Assembly: GCA_030627025.1 (NCBI GenBank)
Contig: DAOUSX010000063.1
Span: forward strand, 1-6,364
Direction: 5' to 3'
Source of the DNA: Dehalococcoidia bacterium
Lineage (GTDB): Bacteria; Chloroflexota; Dehalococcoidia; GIF9; AB-539-J10
Length of the DNA stretch: 6,364 bases
Made by a program: the position numbers and the translations under genes
The notes under the pieces: model-generated
The model's database searches: none
Told to the model about the DNA's origin: nothing
Seen by the model: only the letters and a program-made list of their open reading frames with translations
In this document: in pieces, positions 1 to 5,855 of the stretch
How positions within the stretch are numbered: position 1 is the stretch's first letter
How the letters are laid out: each line of letters opens with the position of its first letter

Positions 1-499
1 AGCCGTAAAGTAAGGTCTGCTTGTTTTGCTCAATATAACTCCCAGTGGAATTAGCGAAAATAACCTTGCGATTGACATCTCGATAGCTAATCCTCGAATC
101 CTGAATCTGCGGTGAAGTGAGCATAATATCGTTGTATTCATCAAAGAGTTCTTTCTTCTTCACCAACGGCATGCTAGCAGCGTCGTTCTTTACTGGCGCC
201 TCTACCATATCCACTACGGACCCCGTAGAAGGAAGGGCAAATTCCTCTCCACGGGCTAATTTTGCTTGCTTTATCGCCAGGTCAACATAACTACCTAATT
301 TATCAACAGAATTGAAACAGGCAAATCCCCAACCTCCCTTGACTAGAGCTCTAACATTGCCACCGGAACTGTAGGTCCCACCCACTTCTTCCAGTTTCCC
401 ACCTCGGTAACTAATCTGAGTGGTTTGATTTTGTTCAAAACGAATCTCTACATAGTCAGCATTGCACCTGGATAAAATACCGGCAAATCGCTCACGCAT
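1..499 (-). CDS. TldD/PmbA-family metallopeptidase, N-terminal part (runs off left edge)
   Basis: I translated the minus strand from the ATG at 499-497, which lies 7 nt after a good ribosome site (GGAAAGGAAG, 516-507). The frame stays open for 166 codons to the window edge. The opening, MRERFAGILSRCNADYVEIR, followed by short strands (TTQISYRGGKLEEV) and GGNVRALVKGGWGFACFN, matches the N-terminal domain of TldD/PmbA proteins. These are zinc proteases that act on small peptides, for example in microcin or CcdA processing in E. coli. The metal-binding HExxxH region of the family lies further downstream and is not in this window, so activity cannot be judged. TldD versus PmbA/TldE cannot be decided from this half. 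These proteins usually work as pairs, so a partner gene may lie to the left. The gene is divergent from the SWIM gene and shares its upstream region. Confidence 0.85.
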   Translation of the reverse strand, partial: MRERFAGILSRCNADYVEIRFEQNQTTQISYRGGKLEEVGGTYSSGGNVRALVKGGWGFACFNSVDKLGSYVDLAIKQAKLARGEEFALPSTGSVVDMVEAPVKNDAASMPLVKKKELFDEYNDIMLTSPQIQDSRISYRDVNRKVIFANSTGSYIEQNKQTLLYG

Positions 500-616
500 C
501 GGCTTACTTCCTTTCCACAAATCACCCGAAATGGATTTTTGCCCGCCTATATTATATACTCTAGTTAAATGTCGCTTGAAAATTCAAGAATTCTTGTCAA
601 ACAAGGAGGGCTTTAG
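500..616. promoter_or_regulatory. Divergent intergenic region, TldD-like / SWIM genes
   Basis: This AT-rich gap separates two divergent genes and must hold both promoters. On the minus strand there is a perfect -10 hexamer TATAAT (556-551), but the -35 at normal spacing is poor (TTCAAG or TCAAGC). On the plus strand TATACT (555-560) is a good -10 with only a weak TGGATT-like -35 (532-537). The two -10 candidates overlap, so the two transcripts may compete or be controlled together. The right part contains a chain of inverted repeats, listed separately. The promoter assignments are inference from consensus matching by eye. Confidence 0.4.
575..605. repeat. Chain of interlocking CTTG/CAAG inverted repeats
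   Basis: Four alternating 4-mers occur in 31 bases: CTTG at 575-578, CAAG at 585-588, CTTG at 593-596 and CAAG at 602-605. Neighbouring pairs make overlapping palindromes: CTTGAA-AA-TTCAAG (575-588), the perfect 12-mer CAAGAATTCTTG (585-596), and CTTGT-CAA-ACAAG (593-605). The last CAAG runs into the ribosome site of the SWIM gene (AAGGAGGG, 603-610). In DNA this could be a tandem operator for a dimeric repressor. In RNA it could fold in mutually exclusive ways that hide or expose the ribosome site. The symmetry is seen directly; the function is inference. Confidence 0.5.
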
Positions 617-889
617 ATGAGATCCAGTTTCATTGGTAAGATTGAAAAAGCTAGCATTTATGCTCAACAACCAGAGCGAGTGACTTTTTCCTCGTTTTCA
701 GTGAATTTTCACGGAGAGAATAATATCCACAAATTAGCTTACCAAGATGGGAAATGGCATTGTTCCTGCCATTTCTTTTCCCAATGGGGGATATGCAGTC
801 ACATTATGGCATTACAGCAAATGTTACCCAAAATGCTACCCCAGGAAGCCCTTACCTCACCCACACTGACTGAATCTATACAGCACTAA
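617..889 (+). CDS. Small SWIM zinc-finger protein
   Basis: This is a 90-residue protein with the SWIM signature CxC-x8-CxH: Cys49, Cys51, Cys60 and His62, in the context WHCSCHFFSQWGICSHIMAL. SWIM fingers bind zinc and mediate DNA or protein contacts. They occur in SNF2-type ATPases, MuDR transposases and MEKK1, and in bacteria also as short stand-alone proteins. Residues 1-45 look like a small beta-rich lead-in (HKLAYQDGKW just before the finger), and the C-terminal 20 residues look unstructured. The ATG start is supported by AAGGAGGG (603-610), 6 nt upstream. There is no ATPase or other domain, so the molecular role is unknown. It is divergent from the TldD-like gene, and its stop overlaps the folC stop by 4 nt (886-889). 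Confidence 0.8.
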   Translation: MRSSFIGKIEKASIYAQQPERVTFSSFSVNFHGENNIHKLAYQDGKWHCSCHFFSQWGICSHIMALQQMLPKMLPQEALTSPTLTESIQH

Positions 890-2220
890 CTAGCTTTCGG
901 CAGATATTTGGCAGCATAATCCAGAGCTTCAGCCACTACAAATAGAGAGCCGGTAACCAAGATAAGGTCATTATCCTTCGCCATAGATAAAGCCAAGGCA
1001 AGAGCTTGAAAAACGTTTTCGGCAATCTGTGGATTAAAACCATGCTCACTGAACTTGGTAGCTATATCATCGGGAAAAGCAGCACGCGGATGCGAAGAAC
1101 GGGTAACAATAACCTGAGGCGAAAGGGAAGCTAATTCTCGCGCTACGCCGTCTATATCTTTGTCTACCGAGACACCAAAAATAACAAAGAGCCGCTCATA
1201 GTGGAAATACTTTTTTACATTCCAAGCCAATCTCGCCATCGATGCCACATTATGAGCACCATCAACTAATACCAATGGCTTGCGATTCAAAATCTGAAAC
1301 CGGCCAGGCCAGTCAACCTCCGCCAACCCTGTGACAATACTTCCCACTGAGATATCAAAACCGTGAGATCTCAACATCTCTAACGCCGCTATAGCAGTGC
1401 AGGCATTCTCCACCTGGAAATCTCCCAGAAGTGGAACGGTAACGGAATAGGCCCCTTCTCTTCCTTCAACTACAAATGATTGCCTATGAAGGTCAGTGGT
1501 CACACTGTGCCAGATGACATCCTTACCTACCTGAATCAATTCCACGTCTTGCCTGCGGCAAACATCGCTTAACACCTTAGATACCTCCTCGGTTTGTGGA
1601 GAGCTAACAACAAAACAGCCAGGTTTAACAATGCCTGCCTTTTCCAGGACTATCTTATCCAGATTGTCACCCAAAATCTCGGTATGGTCTCGGCTGATAG
1701 GAGTGATAACACAGACATCCGGTTTAACTACATTAGTGGCATCCAGCCTGCCACCTAATCCTACCTCCAATACCTGAAAATCCACCTGTTTCTCCCTGAA
1801 ATAAGTAAATGCCAGCACAGTCAATACCTCAAAGTAGGTCAGCTTCCAGAAATCAGGGTTATGATTTACTATCTCAATGTAAGGTTTGAGCTTGGTCATG
1901 AGAAAGGCAAACTCGGCTTCGGAGATTAAATTACTATTGACCCTGATACGCTCCCTCAGAGTATGAAGGTGGGGTGAAGTATATAGCCCTGTGTTATATC
2001 CTGAGGCAGTTAAAACTTGGGCAATCATTGCCGCTACACTCCCCTTCCCCTTAGTCCCTGCTATATGTATTGCCCTGGCACATAAATGGGGATTGCCCAA
2101 TAACTGCAACAGATATTCCACATGCTTCAAGTTATAATCTGGCGAGGCATAGGATACACGAGGAATTTTTTCATAATCGACAAGGTGGGAAAGATATTCT
2201 TCAGTCTGGCTATAATTCAT
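886..2220 (-). CDS. folC: Folylpolyglutamate synthase / dihydrofolate synthase
   Basis: This 444-residue Mur-ligase-family enzyme adds glutamate to (dihydro)pteroate or folates using ATP, in the cytoplasm. The P-loop is at 53-61 (IAGTKGKGS). A substrate-loop region TSPHL is at 81-85. LEVGLGGRLDATN (151-163) is typical of FolC. DHTEILGDNLDKI followed by EKAGIVKP (to residue 200) carries Lys194, the likely carbamylated lysine. WPGR is at 304-307, and DGAHN (320-324) opens the C-terminal glutamate-binding domain. Length is normal for the family. The usual SxDH motif reads SRDH here, a mild variation. Whether it makes dihydrofolate, polyglutamates or both cannot be told from sequence alone. The ATG at 2220 has only a weak GGTGA immediately upstream. 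folC is divergent from the hydratase operon and convergent with the SWIM gene. Confidence 0.95.
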   Translation of the reverse strand: MNYSQTEEYLSHLVDYEKIPRVSYASPDYNLKHVEYLLQLLGNPHLCARAIHIAGTKGKGSVAAMIAQVLTASGYNTGLYTSPHLHTLRERIRVNSNLISEAEFAFLMTKLKPYIEIVNHNPDFWKLTYFEVLTVLAFTYFREKQVDFQVLEVGLGGRLDATNVVKPDVCVITPISRDHTEILGDNLDKIVLEKAGIVKPGCFVVSSPQTEEVSKVLSDVCRRQDVELIQVGKDVIWHSVTTDLHRQSFVVEGREGAYSVTVPLLGDFQVENACTAIAALEMLRSHGFDISVGSIVTGLAEVDWPGRFQILNRKPLVLVDGAHNVASMARLAWNVKKYFHYERLFVIFGVSVDKDIDGVARELASLSPQVIVTRSSHPRAAFPDDIATKFSEHGFNPQIAENVFQALALALSMAKDNDLILVTGSLFVVAEALDYAAKYLPKAS

Positions 2221-2260
2221 TCACCAGTAATACTAATCTACGGCAACAAAAATTTAAACA

Positions 2261-2317
2261 TTGACAGGTCGAAAAATAGCCTGATATAATCGATGCGCTA
2301 ATTTGTGCACTGGAGGT
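2261..2317 (+). promoter_or_regulatory. Strong sigma70-type promoter and ribosome site of the hydratase–SDR operon
   Basis: A perfect -35 TTGACA (2261-2266) and a perfect -10 TATAAT (2285-2290) are separated by 18 bp. The -10 is preceded by TGA, giving the extended form TGnTATAAT. Transcription should start near 2297, leaving a leader of about 25 nt. The ribosome site GGAGGT (2312-2317) sits 5 nt before the GTG at 2323 and fixes that start. No operator-like symmetry is evident around the hexamers, so high constitutive expression is the simplest reading (inference). Confidence 0.85.
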
Positions 2318-2322
2318 AAATC

Positions 2323-2754
2323 GTGGCAGAGCAAGTCTTTTATGAAGATATCGAAGTAGGTTCAGAGATCCCTTCTTTAGTTAAACGAGCTACGAGGCGA
2401 CAGCTAGTGCAGTGGGCCGGAGCATCAGGGGACACCTATGAGATTCATTATGACAAAGATTTTGCTTTAGCGTCAGGATTATCCGATGTGATACTTCACG
2501 GGAGGCTCAAGGCCTCTTTCTTAGGACAAATGCTCACCACTTGGATTGGATTAGAAGGAAACCTAAAGAAATATAATGTTCGCTACCGGGGCATGGATTT
2601 CCCCGACCAAGACCTAACCTGTAAAGGGAAAGTAACCAAAAAATATGTCGAAAACAATGAACACCTCGTTGAACTTGATATCTGGACAGAAAACCCACAG
2701 GGCGAAAAGACAATAACTGGCAGCGCAGTGGTCAGCTTACCAGCAAAAGGCTAA
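2323..2754 (+). CDS. MaoC-family hydratase/dehydratase, catalytic-type hot-dog subunit
   Basis: This 143-residue protein has a single hot-dog fold. It carries the hydratase-2 motif in the form SGDTYEIHYD (35-44), followed by a downstream LHG (58-60). The catalytic pair of (R)-specific enoyl-CoA hydratases, Asp and His five residues apart, is present as Asp37 and His42. The usual Asn-Pro between them is replaced by Tyr-Glu (39-40). The family hydrates trans-2-enoyl-CoA/ACP to the (R)-3-hydroxyacyl compound, or runs the reverse. The GTG start is set by GGAGGT at 2312-2317. The gene is first in an operon with an SDR (33-nt gap) and a second hot-dog gene that lacks the His, suggesting a heteromeric enzyme. 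The acyl substrate is unknown. Confidence 0.85.
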   Translation: MAEQVFYEDIEVGSEIPSLVKRATRRQLVQWAGASGDTYEIHYDKDFALASGLSDVILHGRLKASFLGQMLTTWIGLEGNLKKYNVRYRGMDFPDQDLTCKGKVTKKYVENNEHLVELDIWTENPQGEKTITGSAVVSLPAKG

Positions 2755-2787
2755 TTCTTTTAGCAAAAACAATTAAAGGAGGAATCC

Positions 2788-3573
2788 ATGGGAAAGCTAG
2801 ATGGTCAAGTAGCGGTAGTCACAGGGTCAGGAAGAGGAATAGGAAAGGCAACGGCGATGCTCTTTGCCCAAGAGGGAGCAAGTGTCATGATAAACGACAT
2901 TGATCCAGCTCCTTGCAGCGAAGCAGCAAACGAGATAAACAAAGCCTTTCCTGGAAAGGCAGCATGTTGCGTTGCTGACATAACTAAAGCAGAAGACGCT
3001 CAAAAGTTAATGGACGCCGCTGTGGAGAAATTCGGCAAGCTCGACATCCTGATAAACAATGCTGGAATCACCAGGGACGCCATGATTCATAAGATGACCG
3101 ATGCTCAATGGGACGTCTGCATCAATATTTCTCTCAGGGGGGCGTTTAATTGCGTTCGAGCAGCTTCCAAATATATGCGGCATCCAAACCATAATGGCAG
3201 GATAGTTAATGTGTCTTCGGTAGCCGGTTTAATGGGCAACGTGGGACAGATCAACTATGCCAGCGCCAAAGCTGGGCTTATCGGCATGACCAAAACGGTC
3301 GCCAGAGAGTGGGCAACTTTTGGGATAAGGTGCAACGTCGTTGCCTATGGAGTAGTTGATACCAGGTTAACCCGGGAGAAGGAAACAGGCGATATAGTTG
3401 AGGGAGAACCAGTAGGCATTCCCAAGAAAATCAGGGATATCATGATAGGAGCAATGGGGGGCAAGACGTTGACCCCTGAAGAGGCAGCAAAACCAATACT
3501 TTTCTTTGCTTCAGACGATTCCAACTTCATCACCGGTAATTTGCTAAACATTTCCGGCGGAGCATATATGTAA
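2788..3573 (+). CDS. Short-chain dehydrogenase/reductase (FabG-like 3-oxoacyl reductase / 3-hydroxyacyl dehydrogenase)
   Basis: This is a classical SDR of 261 residues. It shows the cofactor motif TGSGRGIG (12-19), NNAG (90-93), and catalytic Asn113, Ser144 (VSSVAG), Tyr157 and Lys161 (YASAK). Asp37 at the end of the second beta strand (MINDID) favours NAD(H) over NADP(H), which points towards an oxidative role (inference). The usual Asn-x-x-x-Pro-Gly after the active site reads NVVAYG (183-188), with Tyr187 in place of Pro. The stretch at 195-222 (rich in K, E and G) is the substrate-loop region, which varies between family members. The start is fixed by AAAGGAGGA (2775-2783). Sitting between two MaoC-type hydratase genes, it most likely interconverts 3-hydroxyacyl and 3-oxoacyl thioesters handled by those enzymes. 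It may instead act on another secondary alcohol. Confidence 0.9.
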   Translation: MGKLDGQVAVVTGSGRGIGKATAMLFAQEGASVMINDIDPAPCSEAANEINKAFPGKAACCVADITKAEDAQKLMDAAVEKFGKLDILINNAGITRDAMIHKMTDAQWDVCINISLRGAFNCVRAASKYMRHPNHNGRIVNVSSVAGLMGNVGQINYASAKAGLIGMTKTVAREWATFGIRCNVVAYGVVDTRLTREKETGDIVEGEPVGIPKKIRDIMIGAMGGKTLTPEEAAKPILFFASDDSNFITGNLLNISGGAYM

Positions 3574-3599
3574 GATCAGCAAGATTTTGGAGGAAAGGA

Positions 3600-4103
3600 A
3601 TGACTGAGAAGGAAGTTACCTTAGAGGATTTGCGAAAGCAGATAGGCATTGAGGGACCAGCGATTACAGTGGAGATAGAGAAGGGAATGATTGGCCGCTT
3701 TGTCCATGCTGTAGATGACCCCAACCCTCTGTGGCGAGATGAGGAATATGCCAAGAAAACTAAGTATGGCGGCATTATCGCACCTCCATATCTTATATGC
3801 GCCGCTATGTTCCTGACCCCTCCTACCGACCCCAAAGCCCCCGCAGGCTACATGGGATCACCAGTTCCAAATATGCAATTCCCCCAAAACGTTAAAGGCG
3901 TACTGGATGGGGGAGGAGAGTGGGAGATGTTCAAACCGCTGAAGGTTGGCGATGTCATTACCTCCCGCACCAAGCTCGCCAATATCTACGAAAGACGGGG
4001 CAAAATGGGCAAGATGTATTTTTACGTTGCGGAAACAAACATCGTCAATCAGCGTAATGAGCAGGTCGCTAAAGCTACCGGAACCTTGATACTTTATGCT
4101 TGA
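3600..4103 (+). CDS. FAS1-like / MaoC N-terminal-type dehydratase subunit
   Basis: This 167-residue protein resembles the N-terminal (FAS1-like) half of double hot-dog MaoC dehydratases. It has EKGMIGRFVHAVDDPNPLW (27-45), then YGGIIAPPYL (57-66, approximate). The position of the hydratase-2 His is occupied by Trp45, while Asp40 and Asn42-Pro43 remain, so this chain is unlikely to be catalytic alone. In known systems (for example mycobacterial HadA/HadC with HadB) such a chain pairs with a His-bearing hot-dog subunit and helps bind the long acyl chain. Here that partner is probably the 143-residue protein two genes upstream. The ATG is preceded by GGAGG (3589-3593), and the gap to the SDR is only 26 nt, so the three genes look cotranscribed. 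Confidence 0.8.
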   Translation: MTEKEVTLEDLRKQIGIEGPAITVEIEKGMIGRFVHAVDDPNPLWRDEEYAKKTKYGGIIAPPYLICAAMFLTPPTDPKAPAGYMGSPVPNMQFPQNVKGVLDGGGEWEMFKPLKVGDVITSRTKLANIYERRGKMGKMYFYVAETNIVNQRNEQVAKATGTLILYA

Positions 4104-4166
4104 GATAGGCTCCAAAGAGGATAATCAGCGCTTTGGTGAAGTCTAGCTAAGGGTAGTAAGTAGCGG

Positions 4167-5000
4167 TTGCGTTGTTTGGGTAACTTGTCCGAGAACAAAG
4201 AAACCAATTTTATCGATAAACTCCTAAGCGCCAGCAGGAGCAATAGAAGTTTGCTGTGTGTTGGACTCGACCCCGACCCGGACCTTATGCCTGAAGTAAA
4301 GCCTCTGGAATTCAATCAAGCTATTATTGACGCTACTTGCGATTTAGTATGTGCCTATAAGCTTAACCTAGCCTTTTACGAAGCTCTGGGAGCCAGAGGA
4401 ATAACGTTACTGAATAAGACCATCGAACATATTCCCGACCATATTCCCGTAATTGGCGATGCCAAGCGTGGGGATATAGGTAATACCGCCAAAGTTTATG
4501 CCAAGGCTCTTTTCTCTACCTTCGGATTCGACGCTGCCACCGTCAACCCTTACCTTGGCTTCGATTCCATAGAGCCGTTCATCAATTACAAAAATAAAGG
4601 GGTATTCATCCTTAGCTTAACCTCGAATCCTGGAGCTTCAGACTTCCAGAGGCTTCTATGCGCTGGGGCATCACTGTATGACCTGGTAGCGCAGAAGGCA
4701 AAACAATGGAATATCTATGGCAATGTTGGCGTGGTAGTGGGAGCTACTCACGTTGGGGAACTGAGGAGGATACGCTCAATTTGCCTCAACATGCCCTTGC
4801 TCATTCCCGGAATCGGCGCTCAAGGTGGAGACCTAGCTTCAGCAGTTAAATACGGAGTGGATGCTAAGGGGGAAAACGCCATTATCACCATATCAAGGCA
4901 AATCATATACGCCTCAAAAGAAAGAGATTTTGCCCAAGCAGCCAGAGATACGGCTGAGAGAATTCGCAACGAAATTAACACCTGCTTAGCCTCCCGCTAA
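4167..5000 (+). CDS. pyrF: Orotidine 5'-phosphate decarboxylase, type 2
   Basis: PyrF decarboxylates OMP to UMP, the last step of de novo pyrimidine synthesis, in the cytoplasm. Numbering from the TTG at 4167 (277 residues), VGLDPDPD (32-39) binds substrate. YKLNLAFYEALG (64-75) carries Lys65. IGDAKRGDIG (96-105) holds the catalytic Asp98-Lys100-Asp103 set. NPYLGFDSIEPF follows, and PGIGAQGGD (214-222) and SRQIIYAS (243-250, Arg244) form the phosphate site. The length suits the longer type 2 class. There is no ATG near the start. In-frame TTG codons lie at 4167, 4176 and 4185, and an in-frame TAG at 4161-4163 blocks anything earlier. None has a strong ribosome site. 4185 would give MSENKETNFIDKLL, closest to where relatives begin. 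The gene lies 63 nt after the hydratase operon, possibly as read-through, and 8 nt before the DUF951 gene. Confidence 0.93.
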   Translation: MRCLGNLSENKETNFIDKLLSASRSNRSLLCVGLDPDPDLMPEVKPLEFNQAIIDATCDLVCAYKLNLAFYEALGARGITLLNKTIEHIPDHIPVIGDAKRGDIGNTAKVYAKALFSTFGFDAATVNPYLGFDSIEPFINYKNKGVFILSLTSNPGASDFQRLLCAGASLYDLVAQKAKQWNIYGNVGVVVGATHVGELRRIRSICLNMPLLIPGIGAQGGDLASAVKYGVDAKGENAIITISRQIIYASKERDFAQAARDTAERIRNEINTCLASR

Positions 5001-5008
5001 AGGATACT

Positions 5009-5200
5009 TTGTCCACCGATATAAAACTCGGCGATATGGTTCTTCTCCACAAACCACATCCATGCGGCAGCTATGAGTGGGAGGTAGTGAGGGTCGGCAC
5101 TGATATCGGCTTAAAGTGCCTTGGATGCCAGCGAAGAATTCTATTATCAAGAAGCATCTTTGAAAGAAGGCTAAAACAGGTTATCCCCAAAAGCGATTAG
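5009..5200 (+). CDS. DUF951 family small protein
   Basis: This 63-residue protein is recognisable as DUF951: LGDMVLLHKPHPCGSYEWEV (7-26), then VGTDIGLKCLGCQRRILLSR. Cys19, Cys37 and Cys40 are typical positions and may bind metal. The fold is probably a small SH3-like barrel, but its function is not established. The likely start is a TTG at 5009, 4 nt after AGGA (5001-5004). There is no ATG that would keep the conserved N-terminus. It lies 8 nt after pyrF and is probably cotranslated with it. Its stop TAG overlaps the stop of the convergent membrane-protein gene (5197-5200). Confidence 0.85.
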   Translation: MSTDIKLGDMVLLHKPHPCGSYEWEVVRVGTDIGLKCLGCQRRILLSRSIFERRLKQVIPKSD

Positions 5201-5547
5201 CTATCCTGGCTCTTTCCATACGCCAAGATAAACAGAATTCCGATAACCAGAGGTGGGAAACATAACGCTGCTATAACTGGCTGGGAATAAAAAATTGCCG
5301 TACCAGAGGTAACTGCAAAATGCACCAGCGGAACAAGACCCAAAAGTATAAACGATACTCCACCGAGCAATTCAGGTGATTTACCCATCCATTTCCAGGC
5401 TACAGCTACCGATATCATAAATGGTACGCTGAGCAATATAGCTGCAGGCAGTAACCTGGGCTCATAACAGAAAAACCAAAAATAAATGGCAAACCCACTA
5501 TAAGCCAAACCTAAGATTCGCGCCGCCCAGCGCACATTTCTCACCAT
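5197..5547 (-). CDS. Small four-helix integral membrane protein, function unknown
   Basis: This 116-residue hydrophobic protein has four likely membrane helices, at about residues 9-27, 32-51, 59-78 and 90-110. A basic N-terminus (MVRNVRWAAR) suggests the amino end is cytoplasmic. The opening RWAARILGL resembles small uncharacterised bacterial membrane proteins (DUF7670-like), but I make no firm assignment. I see no catalytic motif. The ATG at 5547 has no visible Shine-Dalgarno, so it may be translated weakly or together with whatever lay upstream. The stop of the remnant frame is only 9 nt upstream. The gene converges on DUF951 with a 4-nt overlap. Confidence 0.7.
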   Translation of the reverse strand: MVRNVRWAARILGLAYSGFAIYFWFFCYEPRLLPAAILLSVPFMISVAVAWKWMGKSPELLGGVSFILLGLVPLVHFAVTSGTAIFYSQPVIAALCFPPLVIGILFILAYGKSQDS

Positions 5548-5855
5548 AGAACGAAGTTATTGTAACACTCTTTCAAGACACCACTCGGTTAGCAAGTCAT
5601 TGCCAGTTTCTTCCAGCCAAGTTATAATTCCGTTATGACCGCAGCATTTCCCATATCGCTCTGGATGTTTCTCCGTTGTTCCTCCCAGAATATGCCCTGA
5701 TAACCCCTATGGATGGACTAAACTATAGGCGATTTAGTTAATTATGAACTTATGACTAACAACCGTGACAGCTTTGTTTTGCAAGAGAATTTTGACAGGG
5801 AAAGAAGAAAACATATTCCGTAAATACGCAGCGAGTGTAACAACAGGAGGTTACT
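5548..5855. other. Roughly 300-bp intergenic region before the amidase gene
   Basis: The left half holds the startless minus-strand frame listed separately. The middle has a short inverted repeat, ACTAAA (5717-5722) and TTTAGT (5733-5738), with a 10-base loop and no T-run, so it is not a convincing terminator. The right part is AT-rich. It contains TTGACA (5792-5797), a possible -35, with only a weak -10 (TATTCC, 5814-5819, 16-bp spacer) for the amidase gene. I see no RNA gene and no intact coding sequence here. Confidence 0.4.
5557..5706 (-). pseudogene. Protein-like 49-codon open frame without a start; possible gene remnant
   Basis: On the minus strand, a frame bounded by TAG (5709-5707) and TAA (5559-5557) translates to 49 residues of protein-like composition. 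It includes HPERYGKCCGHNG and, a little later, TWLEETGNDLLTEW. It has no ATG, GTG or TTG ahead of the protein-like part, no ribosome site, and all three frames just upstream hit stops. It therefore looks like the surviving C-terminal piece of a decayed or interrupted gene. I do not recognise the family. It ends 9 nt before the membrane-protein start. It could also be a chance open frame, since 49 codons is short. Confidence 0.3.

Noticed and set aside
2070..2264. Plus-strand open frame across the folC start
   Set aside because: It is antisense to the conserved folC N-terminus, has no family resemblance and no ribosome site.
4112..4136. Inverted repeat CCAAAG / CTTTGG between the hydratase operon and pyrF, as a terminator
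   Set aside because: The stem is only 6 bp with a 13-base loop and no following T-run, so it is too weak to call a terminator.
3007..4315. Minus-strand open frames opposite the SDR, hot-dog and pyrF genes
   Set aside because: All lie antisense to clearly conserved coding sequence and their translations are Ser/Pro/Leu-rich without motifs.
4428..4449. Direct repeat CATATTCCCG, twice at a 12-nt period
   Set aside because: It lies inside pyrF and encodes His-Ile-Pro twice (HIPDHIPV) just before the conserved catalytic motif, so protein coding explains it.
5717..5738. ACTAAA / TTTAGT inverted repeat as an operator or terminator
   Set aside because: Six-base arms in an AT-rich stretch are easily found by chance; no T-run and no second copy.
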